Source of the DNA: Planctomycetota bacterium | GTDB lineage: Bacteria > Planctomycetota > UBA1135 > UBA2386 | NCBI GenBank assembly: GCA_020849665.1 | Contig: JADLFX010000052.1 | Location: forward strand, 45,979 to 109,978 | Reading direction: 5' to 3' | Length of the DNA: 64,000 nucleotides | Shown here: in pieces, positions 1 to 9,226 of the stretch | How the letters are laid out: the number at the start of each line of letters is the position of its first letter | Numbering within the stretch: the stretch's first letter is position 1 | Position numbers and translations under genes: made by a program | Notes under the pieces: generated by a model | What the model was told of the DNA's origin: nothing | Databases searched by the model: none | The model's input: the letters and a program-made list of their open reading frames with translations, nothing else

Positions 1-2355
1 CGCGCTGCGCACCGCATTGGCCGGGAAGTACCAGCTCCCGCCGCGCATGCCGCGATTGGCGGCGTCCTTGCCCGGCAGGCGCTGGCCGTCGCTGCCCTGG
101 ACCGGAGTGGTGTAGGGGAGGACCGGGTCCAGGCAGTGCTCGGCCACGTTGCCGAGGATGTCGTGCACGCCGAAGCGGTTGGGCAGGAAGGACCCCACCG
201 GTGCGTGCACCCAGTGCCCGTCGTCGACCTCCGGCGTGCAGGCGAGCCCCTTCCAGCCGCGGTCGAGGACATGGCGGTCCGCGATGTTGGCGTGGCCCTG
301 CAGCGACGCGGGCCGATCGCCGGTGGGAAACGGGGTGGTGCTGCCCGCACGGCAGGCGTACTCCCACTGCGCCTCCGTGGGCAGGGTCAGGTCGAGCTGG
401 CCTGCCACCCGCGCCGCGGCCCGCCAGGACACCATCTCCACCGGGTGGCGTCCGTCGATCGGGTAGCCGCCGCTCTCCTTCGCCGACTTGTAGTAGCTCG
501 GGTTGGCGCCGGTGTGGCGCTGCCATTGGGCCTGCGTGGTCTCGTACTTGGCCAGCAGGAACGGCGCCAGCGTGACGGTGTGCACCGGCTCCTCGTTCTC
601 GCTGGCCTCGGGATCGGTGTTGGGCGTGCCCTGGGGATGCTGGTCGTTGGGCCGCCGCGCGCCCATCGCGAAGCTCCCGCCGGGGATCAGCACCAGCACG
701 ACGCCGCTCGCCTCGGTGATGCGCAGGCGCCCGGTGGGGATCTCGCGCTCCGGCCGCTCGCCGCTGGCCACGTGCCAGAACTCCAGCAGACGGGAGTGCG
801 GATCCGGACCCAGCGGCACCAGTCCGACGATCGGAGCGAGCCGGAGCCCGCGGTACGGCTCGTGCGTGCCCGCGTAGCCGATCGCCTCGCGCCACGCGGC
901 CGCCGCCGCGGGCTCGTGCAGGGTGCGCGCCGCGACGCCGGCGGCGAACTCGCGCCGCGCCGCCACCCTGGGGTGCAGGCCCGCCAGCGCATCGAGGCGC
1001 GCGAGGAGTTCGTCGAGCACCTGCGCCTGCCAGCGCTCGGCGTCGTCGCCGCGTGCGGCGCGCAGGCCGGTGCGCCGCGCCTCGTGCAGGGGCCGCCGCG
1101 CCAGCAGCTCGGCGCTCTTCGCCAGCCACGCGTCCATGGCAGCGACCCGGTCGGGCAGCGCCGGCCACAGCTCCTCGCCCGCGACGAGCTGCTCCTGCAC
1201 GAGCTGCACGTCGCTGAGCCGGCGGATCTCCGAGAGCGCGTCGTCGACCTGCACCAGGAAGTGCAGAGACACCGCGAGGGCCGCGACCAGCACGACGCCG
1301 ATGCCGGCCACCGCGCCGGCCAGGGCGGGCTCGCGCCGCACCCAGCGCCGCAGGCGTTGCGCCAGTCCGGCGTGACGCGCGCGTACCGGACGGTGGGCCA
1401 GGAATGCCCGCAGGTCGGCGGCGAACTCCGCCGCCGTGGCGTAGCGGCGCGCCGGATCCTTCTCCATCGCCTTGAGCACGATGGCCGAGAGGTCGCGCGG
1501 GATCCGACGGTCGATCCGGGCCGGATCGGCGGGGTCCTGGTCGAGGATCTGCTGCAGCACGCCCGCCGTGCTCTCCGCCGCGAACGCGTGGCGGCCCGTG
1601 AGCAGCTCGTAGAGCGTGGCGCCCAGCGAGTACACGTCGGTGCGCGCGTCCACGCGCAGGCCCTGCACCTGCTCGGGCGACACGTAGTACGGCGTACCGG
1701 CGAACTCGCCGGTGCGCGTGACGGTGGGCGCCGCCTCCTCGCGCGCGAGGCCGAAGTCGGAGAGCACCGCGCTGCCGTCGGGACGCACCAGGATGTTGGA
1801 CGGCTTGACGTCGCGGTGCACCACGCCGTGCCGATGCGCGTGGTCCAGGGCGTCGGCGATCTGCGCCACCTGCGCCACGACCGTGGCGATCGGCCCCGGC
1901 CGGATCGGTGTGCCGTCGATCCGCTCCATCGCGATCCAGTGCAGGTCGCCGGCGCCGCCGACCTCCAGCACCTTGACGATGTGCGGGTGATCGAGCTGCG
2001 CGGCGGTCTGGGCCTCGCGGCGGAAGCGCGCCACGGCGCGCGGATCGAGCGTGAGCGCGTGGGGCAGGATCTTCAGTGCCACGCGCCGTCCCAACGACTC
2101 CTGTACCGCGTCGTGCACCACGCCCATCCCGCCGCGGCCCAGCTCGCCCACGATCCGGAAGCCCCCCACGCGCCGCTCGAGGGTCGCCTCGGCCTCCTCG
2201 GGCTCGGCGAACATCGGCTCCAGGAGATCGCTCAGCTCGGGGTGCGCCGCCAGGAGTTCGGCGTCGCTCCGGCCATCGCGCCGCGAGCGATGCTCGGCGA
2301 ACACCGCCACGGCACGGCGCAGGCGGTCGAGGGGCGAGGGTGGCGGCTCGGTCAC
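1..2355 (-). CDS. Ser/Thr protein kinase with transmembrane segment and C-terminal formylglycine-generating-enzyme-like domain (3' end outside window)
   Basis: About 785 codons are visible from a GTG start at 2355; the frame stays open to the left edge, so the C-terminus is missing. The kinase domain begins with a glycine loop ELGRGGMGVV near residue 71, the catalytic loop HRDVKPSN is near residue 180 and SDFGLA near residue 200. All are intact, so activity is likely. One hydrophobic segment lies at about residues 344-368. From about residue 555 the protein matches the FGE-sulfatase/SUMF1 fold (LIPGGSFAMG, LPTEAQWEYACRAG, FGVHDILGNVAE, RGGSW), which in planctomycete kinases probably senses or binds something outside the cell. 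It lies 53 nt downstream of an ECF sigma factor and is probably co-transcribed with it. Confidence 0.9.
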   Translation of the reverse strand, partial: MTEPPPSPLDRLRRAVAVFAEHRSRRDGRSDAELLAAHPELSDLLEPMFAEPEEAEATLERRVGGFRIVGELGRGGMGVVHDAVQESLGRRVALKILPHALTLDPRAVARFRREAQTAAQLDHPHIVKVLEVGGAGDLHWIAMERIDGTPIRPGPIATVVAQVAQIADALDHAHRHGVVHRDVKPSNILVRPDGSAVLSDFGLAREEAAPTVTRTGEFAGTPYYVSPEQVQGLRVDARTDVYSLGATLYELLTGRHAFAAESTAGVLQQILDQDPADPARIDRRIPRDLSAIVLKAMEKDPARRYATAAEFAADLRAFLAHRPVRARHAGLAQRLRRWVRREPALAGAVAGIGVVLVAALAVSLHFLVQVDDALSEIRRLSDVQLVQEQLVAGEELWPALPDRVAAMDAWLAKSAELLARRPLHEARRTGLRAARGDDAERWQAQVLDELLARLDALAGLHPRVAARREFAAGVAARTLHEPAAAAAWREAIGYAGTHEPYRGLRLAPIVGLVPLGPDPHSRLLEFWHVASGERPEREIPTGRLRITEASGVVLVLIPGGSFAMGARRPNDQHPQGTPNTDPEASENEEPVHTVTLAPFLLAKYETTQAQWQRHTGANPSYYKSAKESGGYPIDGRHPVEMVSWRAAARVAGQLDLTLPTEAQWEYACRAGSTTPFPTGDRPASLQGHANIADRHVLDRGWKGLACTPEVDDGHWVHAPVGSFLPNRFGVHDILGNVAEHCLDPVLPYTTPVQGSDGQRLPGKDAANRGMRGGSWYFPANAVRSA

Positions 2356-2408
2356 GGCCGAAGTCTAGATGGCCTCTCCCTGCGTGCGAGCCCGGGGGCG
2401 CGCGACGG

Positions 2409-3041
2409 TCACAGCGCCTCGTCCAGGCCGCCCTTCTGGATCTGCTCCACCTTGCGGGCCAGCCGGGCCAGGGCCCTGTGGAACCGCATCCGCGCGGCGT
2501 CGGGGGTGAGCGCCATGCGCGCACCGATGGTCTCGAACTCCATCCGTTCCCACTCCCGCAGCCGGATCACCTGCCGGTCCTCGGCCTCCAGGAGCTCCAG
2601 CGCGATCTCCAGCCAGGCGCGCTCCTCGTTGCGTTGCGCGGCCTGCGACGGCGAGGTGATCGAGGCGGCGTTCTGGTCGAGGGGCACGGCCACGCTCTCG
2701 TCGGGCACGGGCGCGGCGCCGCCGCCGCGCTTCTCCGCGTCGATGTGGTCGGCGGCGTCCCGCAGGACGTTCTCCACGATCCGTGCCAGGAGCGCGCGAA
2801 ACCGGCCCTGATCCGAGACCAGGAAGCGCGGCCCGTAGCGCAGGGCGCGCAGCGCCGCTTCCTGCACGAAGTCCTGGGTCTCGGCGTGCCCGCGCAGCCG
2901 AGGCCCCAGGCGCCGGTGCACGTGACCCCGGATCCACTCCATGTCGCGCTCCAGCAGGTGCCGCAGCGCCGCCTCGTCGCCGCGGTGCAGCCGCTGCAGC
3001 AGGTGCAGCGTTTCATCGGGACGGGGCTCCGGACTGGTCAT
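2409..3041 (-). CDS. ECF-type RNA polymerase sigma factor
   Basis: A 210-residue protein starting at MTSPEPRP; an upstream in-frame ATG would add only seven residues. Region 2 carries the core-binding segment (ETQDFVQEAALRALRY), and region 4 has a helix-turn-helix near the end (ETIGARMALTPDAARMRFHR). The linker contains an Ala/Pro-rich stretch. ECF factors encoded next to Ser/Thr kinases form recognised planctomycete groups in which phosphorylation is thought to control the sigma factor. No anti-sigma gene is nearby, so the downstream kinase is the likely regulator; this is inferred from order and spacing. Confidence 0.88.
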   Translation of the reverse strand: MTSPEPRPDETLHLLQRLHRGDEAALRHLLERDMEWIRGHVHRRLGPRLRGHAETQDFVQEAALRALRYGPRFLVSDQGRFRALLARIVENVLRDAADHIDAEKRGGGAAPVPDESVAVPLDQNAASITSPSQAAQRNEERAWLEIALELLEAEDRQVIRLREWERMEFETIGARMALTPDAARMRFHRALARLARKVEQIQKGGLDEAL

Positions 3042-3156
3042 GGCGCGCCAGGATTGTGGCACCGCGCCGGGCGCCCTGCCTGCCGGTTCCGCGGACGGGT
3101 CCGGCGGATCTGCGAAGGCGCGTCACCGCGGCGCCGGCGCAAGCACTGATACAGGC

Positions 3157-3492
3157 ATGCGCTTCCTCCTTGCCATCGTGCTGTACACGCTCATCCCGGC
3201 CCAGGATGCGGCCTCGTGCCCGGGGGAGGGCTCCGCGTGGGCCCCGGTCCGGGTCGATGCCGGGCCGGGGCTCGGCTGCGCCTTCGCCCCGTCGGCCCCG
3301 GCGTGGCTCCTGGTCACCCCCATGCACCGCGCAGTGCTGCCGCGGCCCGGTCTGCGCCAGGGCCGCGCGATCGCCCTGCCACGGGTGCTGCTGCGCTACC
3401 GCTGCACGGAGTTCGCGTTCGCGCCCTGGGTGCTCGAGGAGGTACGCGCCTCGGGCTACGTCCTCGACGTCGCGGCCGAGCCGTGCCGGTAG
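3157..3492 (+). CDS. small secreted protein of unknown function
   Basis: A 111-residue ORF that starts with a plausible signal peptide (MRFLLAIVLYTLIPAQDAAS). The mature part holds four cysteines (SCPGEG, GLGCAF, YRCTEF, EPCR), which could make two disulfides in an exported protein. It is divergent from the ECF sigma gene, with 115 nt between start codons, and convergent with the M20 peptidase. I do not recognise the family. Confidence 0.5.
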   Translation: MRFLLAIVLYTLIPAQDAASCPGEGSAWAPVRVDAGPGLGCAFAPSAPAWLLVTPMHRAVLPRPGLRQGRAIALPRVLLRYRCTEFAFAPWVLEEVRASGYVLDVAAEPCR

Positions 3493-3725
3493 GTCCTGCG
3501 GCCCCGGCCGGGGGGCGGTGTCCTGCCAGCGAGGACCAGCCGCTGCCCGGTGCGGCCGCCGCATCGCCGGGACGCCAGACGGACCCGTCGTGCAGGCTCG
3601 GCGGACGCTGCGGGCCGGCGGGTCGGGTTACGAACGGCGTCGATCGTCGCGCGGTGCCCGACGCGGGCAGGAGCGGGTGCAGCTCGGACCCGGCCCCGGC
3701 CCTGCCACCGTCCCCGTCGTGCGGG

Positions 3726-5132
3726 TCAGCGCTTCGCGTGGTCGGCCAGCACCATCGCCACACAGCAGGTCAGGCGCTTGCCGGTGGGGATGTGCAGGAA
3801 CTCGTTCGGACCGTGGGCATTGCTGGCGGGGCCGAGGACGCCGGTGATCAGGAACTGCGCCTGCGGGTAGCGTTCGCCGAGCATGGCCATGAACGGGATC
3901 GAGCCGCCCTCGCCCATGTACATGGCCTCGCGGCCGAAGAACGCCTGACTGGCGCGGCCGGCGCTCTCGGCGAGCCACGGCGCCAGTGCCGGCGCGTTCC
4001 AGCCCGGGCTGCTCTTCTCGCCCTCGAACGTGACGCGCGCCCCGTACGGCGGATCCGACTCGAGCAGCCGCTTGAGGTATGCCGCGGCCTTGTTGGCGTC
4101 CGCGGTCGGCGGGATGCGCAGGGACACCTTCACCGTGGTCGACGGGCGCAGGACGTTGCCCGCGCTCTCCAGGGCGGGCAGGCCCTCGGCGCCGGTGATC
4201 GAGAGCGCCGGACGCCAGGTGCGCGCCAGCACGCGTTCGGCCGCGCTCTCGCCCATGGGGCGCGTACCGCCCACCCAGGGGAACTTGGAGTGCACCTCGT
4301 CCCCCAGGACCTTGGCCACCGCCTGGGCCTGCTCCTGCCGCTGCTTCGGGATCTCCACGTGCAGCTCGCGCGGCAGGATCGCGCCGCTGCTCGCGTCCTC
4401 CAGCCGGCCGAGGACATGGCGCAGGATGCGGAACGAACTGGGCACGATGCCGCTGGCGTCGCCCGAGTGCACGCCCTCCTTGAGCACCTCGACCTTGAGG
4501 TTGCCGGTCAGCAGGCCGCGCAGCGAGGTGGTGCACCAGAGCTGGTCGTAGTTGCCGCAGCCGGAGTCCAGGCACACCACGAGGCTCGGGGTGCCGATGC
4601 GGTCCTTCAGGTGCTCGATGTAGTGCGGCAGATCGAAGCTGCCGCTCTCCTCGCAGCCCTCGATCAGGATGACGCAGCGCGCGTGGCGCAGGCCCTGCTC
4701 CTTCAGGATCCGCAGCGCCGTGAGCGAGGCGAACGCCGCGTAGCCGTCGTCGGCGCCGCCGCGTCCGTAGAGCTTGTCCTCGCGCAGCACCGGCTGCCAC
4801 GGACCCAGGCCCTCCAGCCATCCGGTCATCTCGGGCTGCTTGTCGAGGTGCCCGTAGAGCAGCACGGTGTCCTTCGCCTCGCCGGGCACCTCCATGTAGA
4901 TGAGCGGGGTGCGACCCGGCAGCTGCACCACCTCCACCTTCAGCCCCTCCACCGCCTGCTGCCGGCACCAGTCGGCGATCAGGCGGGTGGCCTTGGCCAT
5001 GTGGCCGTTCTCCTGCCACTTGGGGTCGAAGAGCGGCGACTTGTTCGGGATGCCGATGTACTCGCGCAGCGCGGGGACGATCGAGCGGTCCCAGGTCGTC
5101 GACGACAGGTCTTGGGCTTTGCGGGGGTCCAC
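3726..5132 (-). CDS. M20 family metallopeptidase (dipeptidase)
   Basis: A 468-residue M20/M25/M40 peptidase with a GTG start preceded by a G-rich Shine-Dalgarno-like run. The di-zinc site is complete: YGHLDKQPE, GRGGADDGYA, the catalytic pair EGCEESGS, VCLDSGC, and a C-terminal HGPNEFLH. The lid/dimerisation domain occupies roughly residues 210-340. No signal peptide is seen, so a cytoplasmic di- or oligopeptidase is likely. Its start is only 10 nt after the TPR lipoprotein stop, which makes it the probable last gene of the operon that begins at 11365. Confidence 0.92.
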   Translation of the reverse strand: MDPRKAQDLSSTTWDRSIVPALREYIGIPNKSPLFDPKWQENGHMAKATRLIADWCRQQAVEGLKVEVVQLPGRTPLIYMEVPGEAKDTVLLYGHLDKQPEMTGWLEGLGPWQPVLREDKLYGRGGADDGYAAFASLTALRILKEQGLRHARCVILIEGCEESGSFDLPHYIEHLKDRIGTPSLVVCLDSGCGNYDQLWCTTSLRGLLTGNLKVEVLKEGVHSGDASGIVPSSFRILRHVLGRLEDASSGAILPRELHVEIPKQRQEQAQAVAKVLGDEVHSKFPWVGGTRPMGESAAERVLARTWRPALSITGAEGLPALESAGNVLRPSTTVKVSLRIPPTADANKAAAYLKRLLESDPPYGARVTFEGEKSSPGWNAPALAPWLAESAGRASQAFFGREAMYMGEGGSIPFMAMLGERYPQAQFLITGVLGPASNAHGPNEFLHIPTGKRLTCCVAMVLADHAKR

Positions 5133-5142
5133 GCCCCCCGGC

Positions 5143-6087
5143 TTAGCGAATCCGGGTCACGCCGTCGAGCAGCCGGGCGTAGAGAACCCGCAGGTGCTCG
5201 CGGTAGTCGGCGCGGGGGGGCTTGCCCTGGTCGAGCGCGCGTGCCTGCCAGTAGTGGAACACCGCGTCCTCGAGCGCGCCGGCCTGCTCGTGCATCTCGG
5301 CCGCCAACAGGTGCGCGTCCAGGTTGCGCCGGTCGACCAGCAGCGCCTGATCGACCAGGGTGGCCGCCTCGCCGGCGCGTCCGGTCGCGGCCTCCACGCG
5401 CGCCAGACCCAGGAGGGCGCCGGGGTCGTTCGGCTCGCGCCGCAGCGCGGTGCGGTACGCCTGCCGGGCCTCGTCGTGGCGTTCCTGGCGCGCCAGGATC
5501 TGGCCCAGCAGCACGTTGGCGCCCAGATCCATCGGCTCGCGGCGCAGTGCCGCCTCGAGCTGGCCGCGCGCCGCGTCGAGCTCGCCGGCCTCCAGGAGCC
5601 GCAGCGCCAGCGCCGTGCGCGGCAGCGCCAGGTCGTCGTGCGCGTCGATCGCCGCCTGCAGGCGCCGCCGCGCCGCGTCCCGCTCGCCGCGCTCGTGCTC
5701 CAGGGCGGCGAGGTTCACCGCCGCACGCACGTTGTCGGGATCACGTTCGAGCACGCGCCGATACTCGCGCTCGGCGGCGGCGAACTCCGCGCGCGCCGCG
5801 TCGGCCTTGCCGGAGTTGCGCAGCGCCTGCCCCCGTTCGTCGTAGGCCGAGGCGAGGTTGAAGCGCGCGCGCACGTCGTCCGGGTCCTCGTCCAGCGCGT
5901 CACGGTACTCGGCGATCGCCGCGTCCAGCTCGCCGCGGCTGTGGTGGTAGACGCCCCGGTTGAACGGCGTGCGGATCGGCGTGATGCCGGGTCCGCCGCC
6001 GCACGCCGTCGCGCCGGCCAGGAGCAGGGTCAGCGCGACCCGGGCGAGCCCACGGCGCCTCCGCCCGCGCTCACTTGCCGGTGGCAC
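5143..6087 (-). CDS. TPR-repeat lipoprotein
   Basis: A 314-residue protein from a GTG at 6087 that overlaps the end of the MlaD-like gene by 17 nt. The open frame runs further upstream inside mlaD, but this start puts an Arg-rich N-region, a hydrophobic segment and a lipobox-like LLLAGATAC in the right order for a lipoprotein. The rest is about seven tetratricopeptide repeats (repeated patterns such as ALDEDPDDVRARFNLA and ALRREPNDPGALLGLA). TPR proteins act as assembly scaffolds. Its place directly after mlaD suggests an envelope role with the Mla transporter, but that is an inference. Confidence 0.75.
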   Translation of the reverse strand: MPPASERGRRRRGLARVALTLLLAGATACGGGPGITPIRTPFNRGVYHHSRGELDAAIAEYRDALDEDPDDVRARFNLASAYDERGQALRNSGKADAARAEFAAAEREYRRVLERDPDNVRAAVNLAALEHERGERDAARRRLQAAIDAHDDLALPRTALALRLLEAGELDAARGQLEAALRREPMDLGANVLLGQILARQERHDEARQAYRTALRREPNDPGALLGLARVEAATGRAGEAATLVDQALLVDRRNLDAHLLAAEMHEQAGALEDAVFHYWQARALDQGKPPRADYREHLRVLYARLLDGVTRIR

Positions 6088-7213
6088 TCTCGTCCCTCTG
6101 CCGGTAGATCCGCGCGCGTCCGGTGGCGCGCACGCCGCTCTCGTCGAACTCGCGCGCCTCCAGGTCCTCCTCGTCGCTGCCGAAGAGCAGCACCGAGGGA
6201 TTGGCACGCACCTTGCGCATGGCCATCTCCGCCTGCCAGAGCGTCCCGCGCAGCCGGCGCACCGACTCGGCCAGCTCCGGACGGTTGTCGAGCAGGGTGC
6301 CCTCGAGCTGGTCGAGCACGGAGTCGAGGTCGCCGCGCACGGCGGCGAGCGCGGCGCGGAAGTCCTGCATGCCGGCGCGCGACTCGTCGAGCACCTGTTC
6401 GGCCTTGGGCAGCGTGGAGTCGAGCATGCGCTGGCGCACCTCGGTCATGGTCTGGGTGGCGGTGTCCAGCATCCTGCGCAGCGGCTGGATGGCGCTGGCC
6501 TGCAGGCCGTTCTCGCCCTCGGCGGACAGCAGCTGGCGCAGTTCGTTGGCGGCGCCGCTCAGGCTCTTCAGGAGGGTGTTCAGGTTGTCGCGGTTCTCGA
6601 GGCTGAACACGCCCTCGTTGAGGGTCTTGATCAGCGTGTTGATCGAGCCGATCGCGTCGCCGATGGTCGCGGCCAGGGCGTCGATGCCGCCGGCGCGTCG
6701 GGCCCGGATCGTCAGCGGCTCGGGATGGCGCACCGCGAAGATGGTGCCGGGCTCCTTGTCCTTCTCCCAATAGCCGGGATAGAGGTCGAGGAAGTGCTGG
6801 CCGAGGAAGCCCTCCTGCAGCAGCGCGACCTGCGCCGAGGCGGGATCCACCTTGAGAGTGGCGTCGGCGAGCTCGAAGTCCACCTCCACGACCAGCCGGC
6901 GCGAGCCTTCGCGCACGCCCTCGGGCAGCGTGCCGAGCTGGCGGCGCAGCAGGTCGATGTCGTCGGCGGTGTACGGCAGCTCGGTCCAGCGCAGGCGGCT
7001 CACCTCGCCCACGCGCCGGCCGGCCACCGCCACCTTGGCGCCCACCGCCAGCGTCTTCACCTCGTCGAACACCGTGCGGCAGGTCAACCGCTCGCCCTTC
7101 AGGAAGTTCAGCACCTCCCAGCGCCCGACCCGGAACGCATAGAGGGCGAACACCGCGGCTGCGGCCAGCACGAAGAGGCCGGGGATGATCTCGTTGCGTT
7201 GGTAGTTCGGCAT
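6071..7213 (-). CDS. mlaD: MlaD/MCE-family lipid transport protein
   Basis: A 380-residue protein with one N-terminal membrane anchor (IIPGLFVLAAAAVFALYAF) followed by an MCE domain (about residues 40-140, including VKTLAVGAKVAVAGRRVGEV). The C-terminal part (about 170-340) is a long helical region. MCE proteins form hexameric rings that carry phospholipid between membranes, anchored to an MlaE-MlaF ABC transporter. The gene lies 44 nt after mlaF and overlaps the next gene. The extended helical C-terminus resembles longer MCE proteins of Gram-negative ABC systems. Confidence 0.85.
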   Translation of the reverse strand: MPNYQRNEIIPGLFVLAAAAVFALYAFRVGRWEVLNFLKGERLTCRTVFDEVKTLAVGAKVAVAGRRVGEVSRLRWTELPYTADDIDLLRRQLGTLPEGVREGSRRLVVEVDFELADATLKVDPASAQVALLQEGFLGQHFLDLYPGYWEKDKEPGTIFAVRHPEPLTIRARRAGGIDALAATIGDAIGSINTLIKTLNEGVFSLENRDNLNTLLKSLSGAANELRQLLSAEGENGLQASAIQPLRRMLDTATQTMTEVRQRMLDSTLPKAEQVLDESRAGMQDFRAALAAVRGDLDSVLDQLEGTLLDNRPELAESVRRLRGTLWQAEMAMRKVRANPSVLLFGSDEEDLEAREFDESGVRATGRARIYRQRDESATGK

Positions 7214-7257
7214 GGTCGGAAGCGGCGCGCCGGCCCGATGCTAGCGCGCGGCGCGGG

Positions 7258-8058
7258 TCACATGAGCAGGTCCTTGTAGTAGCCCTGGGCCCGGGCACCG
7301 GTGCCCTCCTCGGCCTCCAGCTCGCCGGTGCGGAACCGGCGGACGCGCGGGTTGGTGCTCGCGAGCAGGTCCTCCACCGTGCCGTCCAGGAGCACGCGGC
7401 CCTGGTCGAGGAGCAGCACGTGATCGGCGATGCGGCGCACGCTCTCGAGCGTGTGCGTCACCACGATGTTGGTGATCCCCATCGTGTCACGCATCTGGTT
7501 GATGAGCTGGTCGACGCGGCTGGTGGCGATCGGATCCAGCCCGGACTCCGGCTCGTCGTAGAACAGGATCTTCGGGTCGAGCGCCAGCGCGCGCGCCACC
7601 GAGGCACGCTTGAGCATGCCGCCCGAGAGGTCCGACGGCAGCTTGTCGGCCGCCTGCAGCAGATCGACCTGGTGCAGCTTGATCTTCACCATGGTCTGGA
7701 TCGTGTCGTCGTCCAGCTTGGTGTGCTGCTGCAGGGGCAGGGCGATGTTCTCGGCCACGGTCAGGGAGTTCAGCAGCGCCCCGCCCTGGAACATCACGCC
7801 GAACTTGCGCCGCACCAGGTCCAGCTCGTGCTCCGGCAGCCGTGCGATGTCGGTGCCGTCGATGCACACGGCGCCGCGCTCGGGACGGTGGGCGCCGAAC
7901 AGGACCTTCAGCAGCGTGGTCTTGCCGCCGCCCGAGGCGCCCAGGATGCACAGGTTCTTGCCGGGCATGGCGCGGAACGAGATGCCGTGCAGCACCGGCT
8001 GCGCGCCGTACGACTTCCACACGTCGCGGCACTCGACCATCGCGTCCATCGCGGTCAT
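7258..8058 (-). CDS. mlaF: MlaF-like ABC transporter ATPase
   Basis: A 266-residue ATPase, started at the ATG 5 nt after the mlaE stop; alternative in-frame ATGs follow closely at 8049 and 8040. Walker A is GASGGGKTT, the signature is LSGGMLKR, Walker B is ILFYDEPESGLDP and the H-loop is VVTHTL. The signature form SGGMxKR and the DEPxSGLDP box are typical of the Mla/Ttg2 lipid-transport family. It energises lipid movement through MlaE and MlaD. Confidence 0.9.
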   Translation of the reverse strand: MTAMDAMVECRDVWKSYGAQPVLHGISFRAMPGKNLCILGASGGGKTTLLKVLFGAHRPERGAVCIDGTDIARLPEHELDLVRRKFGVMFQGGALLNSLTVAENIALPLQQHTKLDDDTIQTMVKIKLHQVDLLQAADKLPSDLSGGMLKRASVARALALDPKILFYDEPESGLDPIATSRVDQLINQMRDTMGITNIVVTHTLESVRRIADHVLLLDQGRVLLDGTVEDLLASTNPRVRRFRTGELEAEEGTGARAQGYYKDLLM

Positions 8059-8063
8059 CGCAG

Positions 8064-8897
8064 CTATTTCGACAGGAGCCAGTTGACCATCACCGCGGCC
8101 AGCAGCGCCTCGGCCACCACCAGCATCACGATCGACACCACCACCGCCACCATGATGTTGCGGCCGAGACCCATCGGGCCGCCCTCGGCGATCAGGCCGT
8201 AGTAGCAGCAAATCATGGTGATCAGCACCGCGAACACGACCGACTTGACCAGCCCGAACACGATGGCGGTCATGTCGAGGTAGAGGATGCTGGTCTGGAT
8301 GTAGCTGTCGGTGTCGATGTCGTAGACGGCCAGCGCCACCAGCCAGCCGCCGGCCATGCCCAGCAGATACGAGAACACCGCGAGGCAGGGCACCATCACC
8401 AGCATGCTGAGCAACCGCGGCGCCACGAGGTACCCGGTCGGATGGATGGCCATGGCCTCGAGGGCCATGATCTCCTCGTTGATCCGCATCGAGCCGAGCA
8501 CGGCGGTGAACGACGCCCCGACCCGCGCGGTCATGATGATCGCGGTCATCAGGGGGCCGAGCGCGCGCACCACCGAGAGCGCGACCATGCCCGGCACCTG
8601 CTGGAGCTGGCCGTACTTCTTCATCACGTCGCCGGTCTGGAGCACCAGGATGGCGCCGGTCAGGAAGGTGATCAGGGCCACCACCGGCAGCGAGCGCACG
8701 CCGACGTTGCGCATCATCGGGAAGATCTGCTTCCCCATGCGCGTGCGGCCCTGCGCCGCACCCACGGTGAGGAACCAAAGCGTGCTGCCGAAGAGCCGGC
8801 ACAGGTTGCTGACGTGGTGCAGGAAGTCGCGCAGCGCGCGGTAGAGCAGGATCGTCCCCCGCCCCACGGCCCCGGCGACGCGGACGAAGGGGTTCAT
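8064..8897 (-). CDS. mlaE: MlaE-family ABC transporter permease
   Basis: A 277-residue membrane protein of the MlaE/DUF140 family, with about five hydrophobic segments and the family region ARVGASFTAVLGSMRINEEIMALEAM. The start ATG overlaps the stop of the upstream STAS gene (ATGA), so translation is probably coupled. Together with mlaF and mlaD it forms a full inner-membrane lipid-transport complex. Confidence 0.9.
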   Translation of the reverse strand: MNPFVRVAGAVGRGTILLYRALRDFLHHVSNLCRLFGSTLWFLTVGAAQGRTRMGKQIFPMMRNVGVRSLPVVALITFLTGAILVLQTGDVMKKYGQLQQVPGMVALSVVRALGPLMTAIIMTARVGASFTAVLGSMRINEEIMALEAMAIHPTGYLVAPRLLSMLVMVPCLAVFSYLLGMAGGWLVALAVYDIDTDSYIQTSILYLDMTAIVFGLVKSVVFAVLITMICCYYGLIAEGGPMGLGRNIMVAVVVSIVMLVVAEALLAAVMVNWLLSK

Positions 8898-9226
8898 CGC
8901 GGCTGGTCGGGGGCAGGCTCGATCTTGAAGAGCTGCTGCAGCTGGGCGAGCTTCAGCACGGCGGCCACCTGCGCGCTGGGAGCGCGGAGCACGAACTCCT
9001 TGCCGCGCTTCATCGCCGACTTGAGACCTTGCACCAGCACGGCGATGCCGGACGAGTCGATGTAGCTCACGCCGGCGAGGTCGACGACGGCCCGGCTGGC
9101 GTGCTTGAGGCCGTGCTGGATCTCGTCCAGGAGGCGCGGCGCCGACTCCATGTCGACCTCACCCCGCACCATCACGACGTGGTCGTGGCCCTCGGTCCCC
9201 CCGGTCAGCTGCAGGCGGGTGGTCAC
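8894..9226 (-). CDS. STAS-domain protein (anti-anti-sigma / MlaB-like)
   Basis: A 110-residue single STAS domain. The phosphoacceptor motif is intact: YIDSSGIAVL, with the serine in the position phosphorylated in SpoIIAA and RsbV. Its start overlaps the RsbW-like stop and its stop overlaps the mlaE start, each as ATGA. Two roles are possible: RsbV-like partner of the adjacent kinase, or MlaB-like subunit of the MlaFE transporter, since MlaB is also a STAS protein. Gene order allows both, and that dual position is what makes this gene notable. Confidence 0.88.
   Translation of the reverse strand: MTTRLQLTGGTEGHDHVVMVRGEVDMESAPRLLDEIQHGLKHASRAVVDLAGVSYIDSSGIAVLVQGLKSAMKRGKEFVLRAPSAQVAAVLKLAQLQQLFKIEPAPDQPR

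Noticed and set aside
136..2811. Long plus-strand open frame (891 codons) over the kinase and sigma genes
   Set aside because: Its product is Arg/His-rich with no domain; the minus strand encodes clear kinase, FGE and sigma motifs. It is a high-GC shadow.
3502..3513. 12-nt GC palindrome between convergent genes
   Set aside because: It has no loop and no T-run, and such palindromes are frequent at this base composition.
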